The position numbers were made by a program, and so were the translations under genes. From NCBI GenBank assembly GCA_013289875.1, contig JABCZC010000007.1, forward strand, positions 1 to 64,000: a stretch of 64,000 nt of DNA, in the 5' to 3' direction. Below the pieces are notes generated by a model, which worked only from the letters and a program-made list of their open reading frames with translations, was not told where the DNA came from and did not search any database. Source of the stretch: Acidobacteriota bacterium. GTDB lineage: Bacteria; Acidobacteriota; Terriglobia; Terriglobales; Acidobacteriaceae. Positions 55,674 to 64,000 of the stretch are shown here, piece after piece. Numbering within the stretch: the stretch's first letter is position 1; each line of letters opens with the position of its first letter.

Positions 55674-57599
55674 TTGTGCGGAATTGTTGGGTTTACAACG
55701 AGGAACTGGCGGCCTGAAGAAGAGCGGATCCTGAATGCGACGGAAACCCTTTTCCATCGCGGGCCGGACCAGCAGGGAGTGTTTCGGTCGAGGCTGTGCT
55801 CGCTGGGCGCAACCCGCTTAAAGATCGTTGACCTGGCGTCGGGCAATCAGCCCATCTATTCGGAAGATCGCGATTCCGTGATCGTTTTCAACGGGGAAAT
55901 CTATAACCATCTGGAAATTCGCAGCGAGCTGGAATCGCGGGGCCGCCGCTTTCAGAGCCATTGCGATACGGAAACCGTTCTGCAGGCCTTTCTTGAGTGG
56001 GATACGGACTGCTTCGCGCGCCTGCGAGGCATGTTTGCCGTGGCGATCTGGACCAACAGCGAGCAGCGGCTGGTGCTGGCTCGTGACCGGGTCGGTATCA
56101 AGCCGCTCTACATCGCTGAGCGCGGCGAGGATCTGTTCTTTGCGTCGGAGTTGAAGGGCATTCTGATCCATCCGGAGATTGACCGGCAGCTGAGTCTCGA
56201 TGGGCTGGACTGCTATCTCTCGATGAACTACGTGCCGTGTCCGTGGACGCTGGTTGAAGGCGTGGAGAAGCTGCCGCCGGGCCGGTGGCTGGAATGGCGG
56301 GACGGGCGCAGAACCGAGGAGACATACTGGCGGATTCCACCGATCCAGCCGCGAACTGTGTCGCTTGAAGACGCCAAGGCGGAGCTGGATGTGCTGCTTG
56401 ACCAGTCGGTTCGTGAGCACCTGATGTCGGATGTGCCGCTGGGGGTGTGGCTGAGCGGAGGCGTGGATTCGTCGACGATTCTGCATTATGCGGCGCAAGC
56501 GTCGCGCTCGCGGCTGAAGACATTTTCGATTTCGTTCCATGGACGGAGCTTCGACGAGACGCAGTATATCCGGCAGGTGGTGGACCACTACGGGACCGAG
56601 CACGAACAGCTGGATCTGAATCCGGAGAGCGACCTGGAGGGCGCGATTGAGAACTTCGCGTACTACTCCGATGAGCCGAGCGCGGATTCAGGGGCGTTGC
56701 CGGTCTGGTTTCTTTCGAAGCTGTGCAAGACGCAAACCACGGTTGCATTCAGCGGAGAGGGAGCCGATGAGATCTTCGGCGGCTACCTGACGTATCGCGC
56801 GAACCGCATCGCCGGGAAGGTCAGGCAGCTTCCTGCCGGGGTGATCGGTGGGGCGCTGCGCGGCGTAGGCCTGTTGCCGGTCTCGAATGAAAAGATCAGC
56901 CTCGAGTACAAACTGAAACGGCTGCTCGAAGGCAGCCGGATGTCTCCGGAACGAGCGCATGTGTATTGGAACGGGACCTTCTCCGAGGCGGAAAAGGCAA
57001 TGATCCTGAATCTTCCGCTGCCGGGAGCGCTGGGTGACGTTCTCGCCGGGCTTCGAGCTAAGCAACCGGGAGATGGAGTGGCGCCTTTCCTCGAGTTCGA
57101 CCAGGAATACTATTTGCCGGATGACATCCTGGTGAAGTCGGACCGGATGAGCATGGCGCATGCGGTCGAGGTGCGGCCTCCTTTTCTGGACCATCGCATA
57201 GTAGAATTTAGTTCAACCCTTCCGACCGACCTCAAGATTCGCGGGGCGCGCCAGAAGTACCTTCTCAAGGAATTGGTGAAGTCCAAGTTGCCCGCCGCCA
57301 TTGTGCAGCGGAAGAAGATCGGCTTCGACATTCCGGCACACGAATGGTTGCGGGGAACGCTTCGCTCGCTGCTGGTGGAAACATTGACTTCGGCGGAAGA
57401 AGAACACTCTGAATTGTTTCGCTTTGACGCGATCCGAACGTACATGCAGCAGCACCTGAACAGGCGGATAAACATCGGCTATCATCTGTGGGGCCTTGTC
57501 ATTCTGTTTCTGTGGATGAAACGATGGAATATTCAGTCAGCACCGTCGCTGAGGTCGGGAAGACAGACGCAGAGACAGGCGCTCGCAGTCGAACTCTAA
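55674..57599 (+). CDS. asnB: Glutamine-hydrolysing asparagine synthetase
   Basis: 641 aa, TTG start at 55674, fixed by the catalytic Cys at position 2 (MCGIVGFTT), which must become the N-terminal nucleophile of the glutaminase domain (about 2-190; FHRGPD, NGEIYN). The synthetase domain has the ATP-pyrophosphatase loop LSGGVDSS. The length and the C-terminal extension resemble AsnB proteins found in surface polysaccharide clusters, where they may amidate sugars. The next gene starts inside its 3' end and a UDP-sulfoquinovose synthase follows, so a role in glycan building is as likely as asparagine supply. Confidence 0.92.
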   Translation: MCGIVGFTTRNWRPEEERILNATETLFHRGPDQQGVFRSRLCSLGATRLKIVDLASGNQPIYSEDRDSVIVFNGEIYNHLEIRSELESRGRRFQSHCDTETVLQAFLEWDTDCFARLRGMFAVAIWTNSEQRLVLARDRVGIKPLYIAERGEDLFFASELKGILIHPEIDRQLSLDGLDCYLSMNYVPCPWTLVEGVEKLPPGRWLEWRDGRRTEETYWRIPPIQPRTVSLEDAKAELDVLLDQSVREHLMSDVPLGVWLSGGVDSSTILHYAAQASRSRLKTFSISFHGRSFDETQYIRQVVDHYGTEHEQLDLNPESDLEGAIENFAYYSDEPSADSGALPVWFLSKLCKTQTTVAFSGEGADEIFGGYLTYRANRIAGKVRQLPAGVIGGALRGVGLLPVSNEKISLEYKLKRLLEGSRMSPERAHVYWNGTFSEAEKAMILNLPLPGALGDVLAGLRAKQPGDGVAPFLEFDQEYYLPDDILVKSDRMSMAHAVEVRPPFLDHRIVEFSSTLPTDLKIRGARQKYLLKELVKSKLPAAIVQRKKIGFDIPAHEWLRGTLRSLLVETLTSAEEEHSELFRFDAIRTYMQQHLNRRINIGYHLWGLVILFLWMKRWNIQSAPSLRSGRQTQRQALAVEL

Positions 57600-59383
57600 G
57601 CAGCCGCCAGCTTTTTCTGGTTGTCATCCTCTTCGCCGCAGCCGTCTATCTGGGCTGCATTATCTCTCCGCCATCGCTGATGGATGATGTGGATGCGGTG
57701 CAGGCGCAGATTGCCCGCAACATGCTTAGCTCGGGCGACTGGGTTACGGCGCGCCTGGATGGGGTGGCATATCTCGAAAAGCCTCCGCTTATCTACTGGA
57801 TGGTTGCCGTCTGCTTTAAGGTTTTCGGCGCGCATGACTGGGTTTCGCGGATTCCGGTTGCGCTGTCGGCGGTTGGGCTTTGCTGGCTGACGGCGGCGTT
57901 TGGCGCATGGGCATTCGGAAGACGAGCCGGTTTCTATGCCGGCTTGTGCATGTCGACGTGCATCGGTTTGTGGCTGTTTACGCGCATCCTGCTGCCGGAC
58001 GTGATGCTGACGCTCACGATCGCGCTGGTGATGTGGGCGTTTCTGCGAGTGCTCGATTCCGAGGAACGGCATCCGCGAGCATGGGCAGCGACGCTGGCGG
58101 CGAGCCTCGGCATCGGGTTGCTGCTGAAGAGCCTGATCGGGATTGTGTTTCCGATTGCGGCCATCGTGGTTTATCTCGTGTGTACGCGGCAGCTCTTCTC
58201 TGCTTATGTGTGGAAGCGGCTTCGACCACTGAGCGGCCTGGCGATCATGCTGCTCATTGCAGCGCCCTGGCACATACTTGCGACGCTGCGCAATCCGCCA
58301 TACTTCTCCTTCACGATGAAGAGCATTCCCGGGGAGTACCACGGCTTTCTGTGGTTTTTCTTTATCAATGAGCAGCTGCTCCGGTTTCTTAATTTGCGCT
58401 ATCCGCGCGACTACAACACGGTGCCGCGCCTCTATTTCTGGCTGCTCAACCTGGTGTGGATTTTTCCCTGGAGCGTATACCTGCCAGCGGCGGTGAAGCT
58501 GTCGTACAGGCCCGTGGATCGCGCCGGGCAGGCGAGGCTGCTGGCACTGTGTTGGATTGGTTTCGTGCTGGTCTTCTTCACATTTTCGACGACGCAGGAG
58601 TACTACTCCATGCCGTGCTATCCGGCATTCGCGCTGCTGGTTGGCTCGGCGATCGCGATGAACGGCCGACTAGTGCGGGGCGGGACGCGTGCGCTGACGG
58701 TTATCTGCACGCTGGCGGCGCTGGCGGCGATTGCGGTCCTGGTGGCGGACCGGCATCTTCCAACACCGGGCGATATTTCGCAGGCGCTCAGCTTCCATCC
58801 CAAGGCGTACACGCTTTCGCTTGGGCACATGGAAGATCTGACGCTCGAGTCCTTTGCCTACCTCCGGTTACCGCTGGTTCTGGCGGCGATCGCGTTTCTG
58901 ATCGGCGCGGCCGGCACCTTGCGCGCAAGCAGCAAGAGCGCATTCATTGCGGTGGCGCTGATGATGGTCGTCTTTTTTCAGGCGGCGCGGCTGGCGATGG
59001 TGAGGTTTGATCCGTATCTGTCGTCGCGGCCGCTGGTGAATGCGCTGGAGAAATCTCCGCAGGGCGGCCTGATTGTGGACCACCACTATTACTGGTTTTC
59101 TTCGGTGTTTTTCTACACGGATCGAAGTGCGTGGCTGCTGAATGGCAGGTTCAACAACCTGGTCTATGGGTCGTATGCGCCGGGCGCGCCCAATGTCTTC
59201 CTTGATGACAGCGAGTTCAAGGATCTCTGGCTTAAGCCGGAGAGGTATTATATCGTCGCAAAAACATCTGCCGTTGCTCGCCTGGAATCATTGGTAGGCA
59301 GCGGTCAATTGACCACGGTCGAGGTAAGCGGCGGCAAGGTTTTGCTCACGAACCATCCTCTTGCGGGCGCTGGAAGCCTATAG
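57524..59383 (+). CDS. ArnT/PMT-like glycosyltransferase (GT39/GT83), integral membrane
   Basis: 619 aa from the ATG at 57524, which overlaps asnB by 76 nt; a later start is possible. About 12 membrane helices. The first periplasmic loop has the catalytic acidic pair (SLMDDVDAVQAQIARNML) and SGDWVTARLDGVAYLEKPPLIYW, the signature of ArnT-type enzymes that move a sugar from a polyprenyl phosphate carrier to an acceptor outside the membrane. It ends with a soluble domain. It may decorate lipid A or a surface glycan with the sugar made by neighbouring genes. Confidence 0.92.
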   Translation: MEYSVSTVAEVGKTDAETGARSRTLSSRQLFLVVILFAAAVYLGCIISPPSLMDDVDAVQAQIARNMLSSGDWVTARLDGVAYLEKPPLIYWMVAVCFKVFGAHDWVSRIPVALSAVGLCWLTAAFGAWAFGRRAGFYAGLCMSTCIGLWLFTRILLPDVMLTLTIALVMWAFLRVLDSEERHPRAWAATLAASLGIGLLLKSLIGIVFPIAAIVVYLVCTRQLFSAYVWKRLRPLSGLAIMLLIAAPWHILATLRNPPYFSFTMKSIPGEYHGFLWFFFINEQLLRFLNLRYPRDYNTVPRLYFWLLNLVWIFPWSVYLPAAVKLSYRPVDRAGQARLLALCWIGFVLVFFTFSTTQEYYSMPCYPAFALLVGSAIAMNGRLVRGGTRALTVICTLAALAAIAVLVADRHLPTPGDISQALSFHPKAYTLSLGHMEDLTLESFAYLRLPLVLAAIAFLIGAAGTLRASSKSAFIAVALMMVVFFQAARLAMVRFDPYLSSRPLVNALEKSPQGGLIVDHHYYWFSSVFFYTDRSAWLLNGRFNNLVYGSYAPGAPNVFLDDSEFKDLWLKPERYYIVAKTSAVARLESLVGSGQLTTVEVSGGKVLLTNHPLAGAGSL

Positions 59384-59456
59384 AATCTTAAGAGGATAAA
59401 AAAGCAACCTGATGTTGCGTCTTCTGCTGTACCGTACGACGTCGAATACACGTTAA

Positions 59457-60686
<1,230 letters not shown>

Positions 60687-60716
60687 AGGCAGTTGGGGCT
60701 TACGAAAAGTCCCTGA

Positions 60717-60832
60717 GCGGCTAAAGCCGCGAAAATCTTCCATGACTTATGGACGGGCTGAAGCCCGTCCCCTTCAAGGCCTTGCGTTCAGGCTGAGCCC
60801 CATCCCTTCAAGGCCGGAGGTTTAGGCTGAGC
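60717..60832. repeat. Cluster of short palindromes and a tandem repeat between convergent genes
   Basis: Hairpin GCGGCT-AA-AGCCGC (60717-60730), hairpin GGACGGGC-TGAA-GCCCGTCC (60751-60770), then two near-copies of a 29-bp unit (60770-60798 and 60804-60832) with CCTTCAAGGCC and AGGCTGAGC. This resembles the REP-like intergenic repeats of acidobacteria. No coding content. Confidence 0.65.
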
Positions 60833-60837
60833 TTCCC

Positions 60838-60864
60838 TAGAAAACTACGGAGTGCGGTTTTCTA
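60838..60864 (-). terminator. Hairpin at the stop of the HpnI-like gene
   Basis: TAGAAAAC pairs with GTTTTCTA across 11 nt; the - strand stop codon lies in the first arm. The T-rich far arm fits a terminator for the - strand gene. Confidence 0.5.
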
Positions 60865-62070
60865 CCGTAACCCTGAAACTGCTGTGGCTTTCGGGGCCGA
60901 TTCAGCCGGAGCGATCGGCACCAGTTCGCCATCCTTGATCAGATAGTCCTGGCCTCGCCACCGAATTGTCCTACGGGTAAAGCTTGCCAGCCAAACCATC
61001 GTGGCGAAGGCGTCCCACGCCGGCACCAGCAGCAGGTTCGCCCAGACTCCGCGCTGCTTGAGTCCCCAGGCACCGATCAAAGCGGTCAGCACAGCGCGAA
61101 AAACCATGTATCCGCCGAGATAAGCTGCGGCGACTTCGCGCGTGGGGTGCACCGCGATTGCCAGCAATGCCCAAGGCAGGCCCAAAGTGAAGATCATGCC
61201 GATGTGTCCCCAGGGGCGCATATGGCGCATCACCGTCAACCAGCGCAGACGCTTATAGACCAGCTCCTTGAGGGACTGATAGTCAGGAACGGTTGAAATC
61301 GGATAATGGAGCAGTTCGACTTCGTAGCCCTGTTCGGCGATCAGCCGGCCCACGAGGAGATCATCCGCGGGCCGGTTCTCAATGGAGGCGTAGCCTCCGA
61401 AGGCCTGCAGCCGGGTGCGGGTGGTGGCGATGGTCGGGCCCAAAGCAAACTTGATTCCTTCCAACTGCTTTGCGACCAGGATTCCCGGATAGAAATCGGA
61501 AAGCATCCCTACATCCTGCAATCGCTGCACCCAGGAATTTTCTTCGGTCGGGACATAGAGGCAGGTAGTTGCTCCGACCCTGGGATTCGCCAAGGGCGCG
61601 ATGACCTTGCGCAGATAGTCCGGCTCGACGCGCACGTCGCTGTCGCTGATGACGAGATGTTCGTATGAGGCTTCCTCGGTGAGGCGTGCCAGCTTTGCCA
61701 CCTTGTCGTTGGCGGCCTGGCGGCCGGAGCCGATCAGAATGCGGATCTGGGTATTCGGGAAGTCGCGGACAATCCGTTGCAATACCGGTAATGCAGGATC
61801 GCTGGTGTCACCCACGCAAAAAAGGATTTCGTAGTTTGGATAATCCTGACGGCAGAAGCTTGCAAAGTTTTCGTATGCGTCGGGGTCAAGGCCGCGAACC
61901 GGCTTTAGATTGCTGATGGGCGGCAGAAATGCGCTCTCCTCATTGGCTTCGGTTGCTTCGGCCGGCGCTTGCAAGAAGAAAAGCAGGGAGCTGACGAGGG
62001 CAAGGAAGAAATAGATGAAGGGAATCGCGGCAATGCCGAGAAACAGGGTCTGTGTCAGGGTCGTGGTCAT
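60862..62070 (-). CDS. hpnI: Hopanoid-associated glycosyltransferase HpnI-like (GT21, ceramide glucosyltransferase type)
   Basis: 402 aa. N-terminal membrane helix (about 10-33), GT2-fold catalytic domain with ISNLKPVRGLD, the DxD-type ISDSDVRVEPDYL, the GPTIATTR region and the processive-like motif KRLRW (RxxRW), then three C-terminal helices. This set is characteristic of the GT21 family. HpnI adds N-acetylglucosamine to bacteriohopanetetrol in hopanoid producers. No other hopanoid gene is in the window, so a glycolipid acceptor other than hopanoid is possible. Confidence 0.85.
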   Translation of the reverse strand: MTTTLTQTLFLGIAAIPFIYFFLALVSSLLFFLQAPAEATEANEESAFLPPISNLKPVRGLDPDAYENFASFCRQDYPNYEILFCVGDTSDPALPVLQRIVRDFPNTQIRILIGSGRQAANDKVAKLARLTEEASYEHLVISDSDVRVEPDYLRKVIAPLANPRVGATTCLYVPTEENSWVQRLQDVGMLSDFYPGILVAKQLEGIKFALGPTIATTRTRLQAFGGYASIENRPADDLLVGRLIAEQGYEVELLHYPISTVPDYQSLKELVYKRLRWLTVMRHMRPWGHIGMIFTLGLPWALLAIAVHPTREVAAAYLGGYMVFRAVLTALIGAWGLKQRGVWANLLLVPAWDAFATMVWLASFTRRTIRWRGQDYLIKDGELVPIAPAESAPKATAVSGLR

Positions 62071-62170
62071 CGTGCCTCAAACGAGCGCGTCTATTTATTC
62101 TCTAGTAGATGAGATTTGGAAGCAAGGAGGAGAGACCACCAAGGTACCTCGCGAAGACACGGCAAGCCCT

Positions 62171-62971
62171 TCAGTAGAGCACCACGGCCACGCGGTATGA
62201 GGTGTAGACGTCCTGGGATTTACAGGCGCCGACGGCGGCCCTGGTGAAGTGGCCGGTGCGCAATTGGTCCGCCACAGCGCTGGGCAGCTTGCTCAGGTCG
62301 GGTGTTTGGAAGCGCACGACGGCCTTCACTGTGCCCGTCTCCGGCGTGGAGGCCGGTGTCCCGTTCTGCGTGGTGCAGGCTTCTTCGGCGACGCTGCGCG
62401 AACCTGAAGGATTGATGTTCTGATCGCGGAGCAGATCTTCTACCTTTTGCTCCACCTGCTCCCGCGTGAGAGCCTCCGGAGAGTGGGCGAAATCAACGAC
62501 GGCGTAAAGGTATCCGCTCCTTTCCCATACCGCCAGCCCGATAGCGTTCATCTGCGGATCGAGAATGTTGGTGCGGTGCGGGACTGAATTCATCCACTGC
62601 TTTTCGAGGGCCTCCGCACTCGGACCCATGGCGATATTCTCAGCCAGGGCTTGAAAGCGTGCGCCGGCCTGCGAGGCGCGGGCGGTCAGATCGGGCTCCC
62701 CGGGATATTCGTGCGCGAGAGATTTCTCCTCCTTCATGCGGTCCGCATGCGTGGCTGCGGCAACGGCCAGCGCGGGGTCCCAGTGAAGCGGCGGGAGGCC
62801 GTGTGCGGCTCGGTCCTGGTTGGTCAGGTCGAAAATCTTCTGGGTCGCCTCGTCGGTCGGCTGTGGAGTTGCAGCGGGGAAGGCGGCTGGGAGAGAAATT
62901 CCCATGAGCAAAGTCCAGAGAACCGCGCCAGTTCGCAAAGTGCCTATGCTTGCTGCGGAAACTTTATACAT
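62171..62971 (-). CDS. Secreted CAP-domain (SCP/PR1-like) protein
   Basis: 266 aa. Signal peptide about 1-33 (TGAVLWTLLMGISLPAAFPAA). CAP domain about 45-170: DLTNQDRAAHGLPPLHWDPALAVAAATHADRM, LAHEYPGEP, ALAENIAMG, WMNSVPHRTNILDPQMNAIGLAVW; the two His and acidic residues of the CAP cavity are present. The C-terminal 95 residues are a separate region with two Cys. Function of bacterial CAP proteins is mostly unknown. It lies 41 bp after the FUSC gene on the same strand. Confidence 0.9.
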   Translation of the reverse strand: MYKVSAASIGTLRTGAVLWTLLMGISLPAAFPAATPQPTDEATQKIFDLTNQDRAAHGLPPLHWDPALAVAAATHADRMKEEKSLAHEYPGEPDLTARASQAGARFQALAENIAMGPSAEALEKQWMNSVPHRTNILDPQMNAIGLAVWERSGYLYAVVDFAHSPEALTREQVEQKVEDLLRDQNINPSGSRSVAEEACTTQNGTPASTPETGTVKAVVRFQTPDLSKLPSAVADQLRTGHFTRAAVGACKSQDVYTSYRVAVVLY

Positions 62972-63012
62972 CCTTAAGTTAGATGCGGCTGAAAGCCGGA
63001 CGAGATGTCACT

Positions 63013-64000
63013 TCAAGCTTCTCCGTGGCGGTACTGGGGGAGGGCGGTGATGGTGTCACGGGGAGTCGCGAAGGAGCTGTGAACGTCCTTATAAAGAGGG
63101 GCAAGGATGGACGCCATATTTCCGGTGAGAGTGATGATATCGGAGGACTGAGGGGAAACTGGCAGACCACGCTCTTCGAAAGATCTTCGGATTTCCTGGT
63201 GCAGATTCGCGGCAGAAGCCTGAATGTCCGGTGCTTCTTCCGATGTCTTCCCGCGGACCTCGTCCGCCATTGCACGCATGACGCGGGCGGTGTCGTTTTC
63301 GAATGCAACATGAGCTTTGGCGATGCGCTCGGGCAGTTCGCTGAGCGGCGTTTGCAGGCGGTATTGCGCGGTGGTGAGTTGCATAAGAAACAACGCACGC
63401 ACGGAAGGCTGCCATCGCCTGAAATAATCGCGTATCTGCATCTTTCTTTGGCGTGATGGGCCAAACTCGAAAAGGACGGCGTCGGCCTGCGCAGTCACCG
63501 CCTGGAAGCCCGCGTTGATTTGATCGCGCAAGCGGCGAACCTGCCTGGCTGACTCATTGCGGTCTTCCTTCAGCATTTGTACGGCGAGCTCAGCAAACAT
63601 ATCCAGATTGCGGGCGAAGACTGTCTGCATCTCCTCGAGGGCGTTCTTCACCCACAGGCGGTCGAAGATGAGCCACATGCAGAGGAGGCCGAGGAAGACG
63701 CCGAAAATGCGGTCGCGCGCGATGGCCAGCGAAGTCTGGATCGTGAACTCCTGCAAGTTGATGAGGTAAAAGGCAAGCGCAAGCTGCACGCCAAGATAGG
63801 ATAGTCTCGGGCTGGCAGTGGCGATCCAGGCTGAAAGGGCCGTAACCGCAGCAAATAGAAGCGTGAACCCTGCGATGGAATCCAGGTGGGGAAGCACGAA
63901 TATCTGCGCTCCCATTCCGACGATAATACCGCCGATGATCGCTCCCCCAAGACGGAGAAACTGCTTCTGCCGCGATGAGCCGATCGTTGAGAGGGCGGTG
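63013..64000 (-). CDS. FUSC-family membrane protein (aromatic acid exporter type), 5' end outside window
   Basis: The frame is open from the right edge to the stop at 63013 (329 residues visible), so an ATG at 63915 is internal. The visible part starts in a helical membrane block (RLGGAIIGGIIVGMGAQIF, LLFAAVTALSAWIAT, LGVQLALAFYLINL, FGVFLGLLCMWLIF) and continues into a cytoplasmic helical region rich in charged residues. This fits the second half of a FUSC/AaeB-like transporter, which exports aromatic or fatty acids. The usual first membrane block must lie beyond 64000. Confidence 0.85.
   Translation of the reverse strand, partial: TALSTIGSSRQKQFLRLGGAIIGGIIVGMGAQIFVLPHLDSIAGFTLLFAAVTALSAWIATASPRLSYLGVQLALAFYLINLQEFTIQTSLAIARDRIFGVFLGLLCMWLIFDRLWVKNALEEMQTVFARNLDMFAELAVQMLKEDRNESARQVRRLRDQINAGFQAVTAQADAVLFEFGPSRQRKMQIRDYFRRWQPSVRALFLMQLTTAQYRLQTPLSELPERIAKAHVAFENDTARVMRAMADEVRGKTSEEAPDIQASAANLHQEIRRSFEERGLPVSPQSSDIITLTGNMASILAPLYKDVHSSFATPRDTITALPQYRHGEA

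Overview
The window looks like chromosomal DNA from a GC-rich member of the Acidobacteriota, probably class Terriglobia. The evidence is gene content: a very large Oar-type TonB-dependent receptor with an N-terminal carboxypeptidase-regulatory-like domain, an orphan duplicated permease of the acidobacterial ADOP type plus the decayed relic of a second one, eukaryotic-like kinase/phosphatase/FHA signalling genes, an HpnI-like glycosyltransferase, and many secreted hydrolases. This is inference from families; no rRNA or tRNA gene was found that could place it firmly.

Layout. 1-3342 (- strand): a secreted CocE-type hydrolase cut by the window edge, and a beta-glucuronidase-like GH2 enzyme. 3359-9475 (-): an aromatic amino acid gene string (trpC, trpF, trpB, trpA, chorismate mutase, DAHP synthase, tyrA) headed by a small Cys-rich protein; trpE, trpG and trpD are not here. 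9585-10760 (-): an S58 aminopeptidase. 10970-15610 (+): membrane protease with FHA domain, zinc-ribbon FHA protein, PP2C phosphatase and Ser/Thr kinase, closely packed. 15787-17517: outer-membrane protein of unknown function, followed by an ADOP permease relic on the other strand. 17771-21678 (-): methionine synthase split into two overlapping genes behind a structured leader. 22357-27337: sodC, an aldo/keto reductase, and hemE-hemH-hemG. 28163-32214: ankyrin protein, a membrane methyltransferase, and an FkbM-like gene that may be frameshifted. 32215-37858: S9 peptidase divergent from blaI, an M56 peptidase and a Do-like protease, with a perfect 16-bp palindrome between the divergent genes. 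38136-43699 (+): Rieske oxygenase, TonB-dependent receptor, secreted esterase. 43701-48259: D-amino-acid deaminase divergent from N-acyl-D-amino-acid deacylase, RidA and a GntP-type permease. 48614-49404 (-): two half-size EamA transporters. 49752-55530: ADOP permease, small proteins, a MarR regulator with its divergent membrane protein, and a cysteine dioxygenase-like protein. 55674-60686 (+): asparagine synthetase, an ArnT-like glycosyltransferase and a UDP-sulfoquinovose synthase. 60862-64000 (-): HpnI-like glycosyltransferase, CAP-domain protein and a FUSC-family membrane protein running off the edge.

The most unusual signal is non-coding. Two intergenic stretches of about 300-330 bp (27375-27707 and 48267-48594) share one architecture at nearly identical spacing: a C-rich tract, GTAAYCG direct repeats, a GTTACAGG word, a strong hairpin, and a 42-nt box with 34 of 42 positions identical. 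I do not recognise it; it could be a non-coding RNA family or a non-coding mobile or regulatory element.

Genes that appear to work together are the envelope/phospho-signalling set (10970-15610), the BlaI-controlled peptidase set (32215-37858), the oxygenase/receptor/esterase set (38136-43699), the D-amino-acid salvage set (43701-48259) and a possible surface glycan or sulfolipid set (55674-60686). All functions come from reading motifs and remembered family features; no database search was run.
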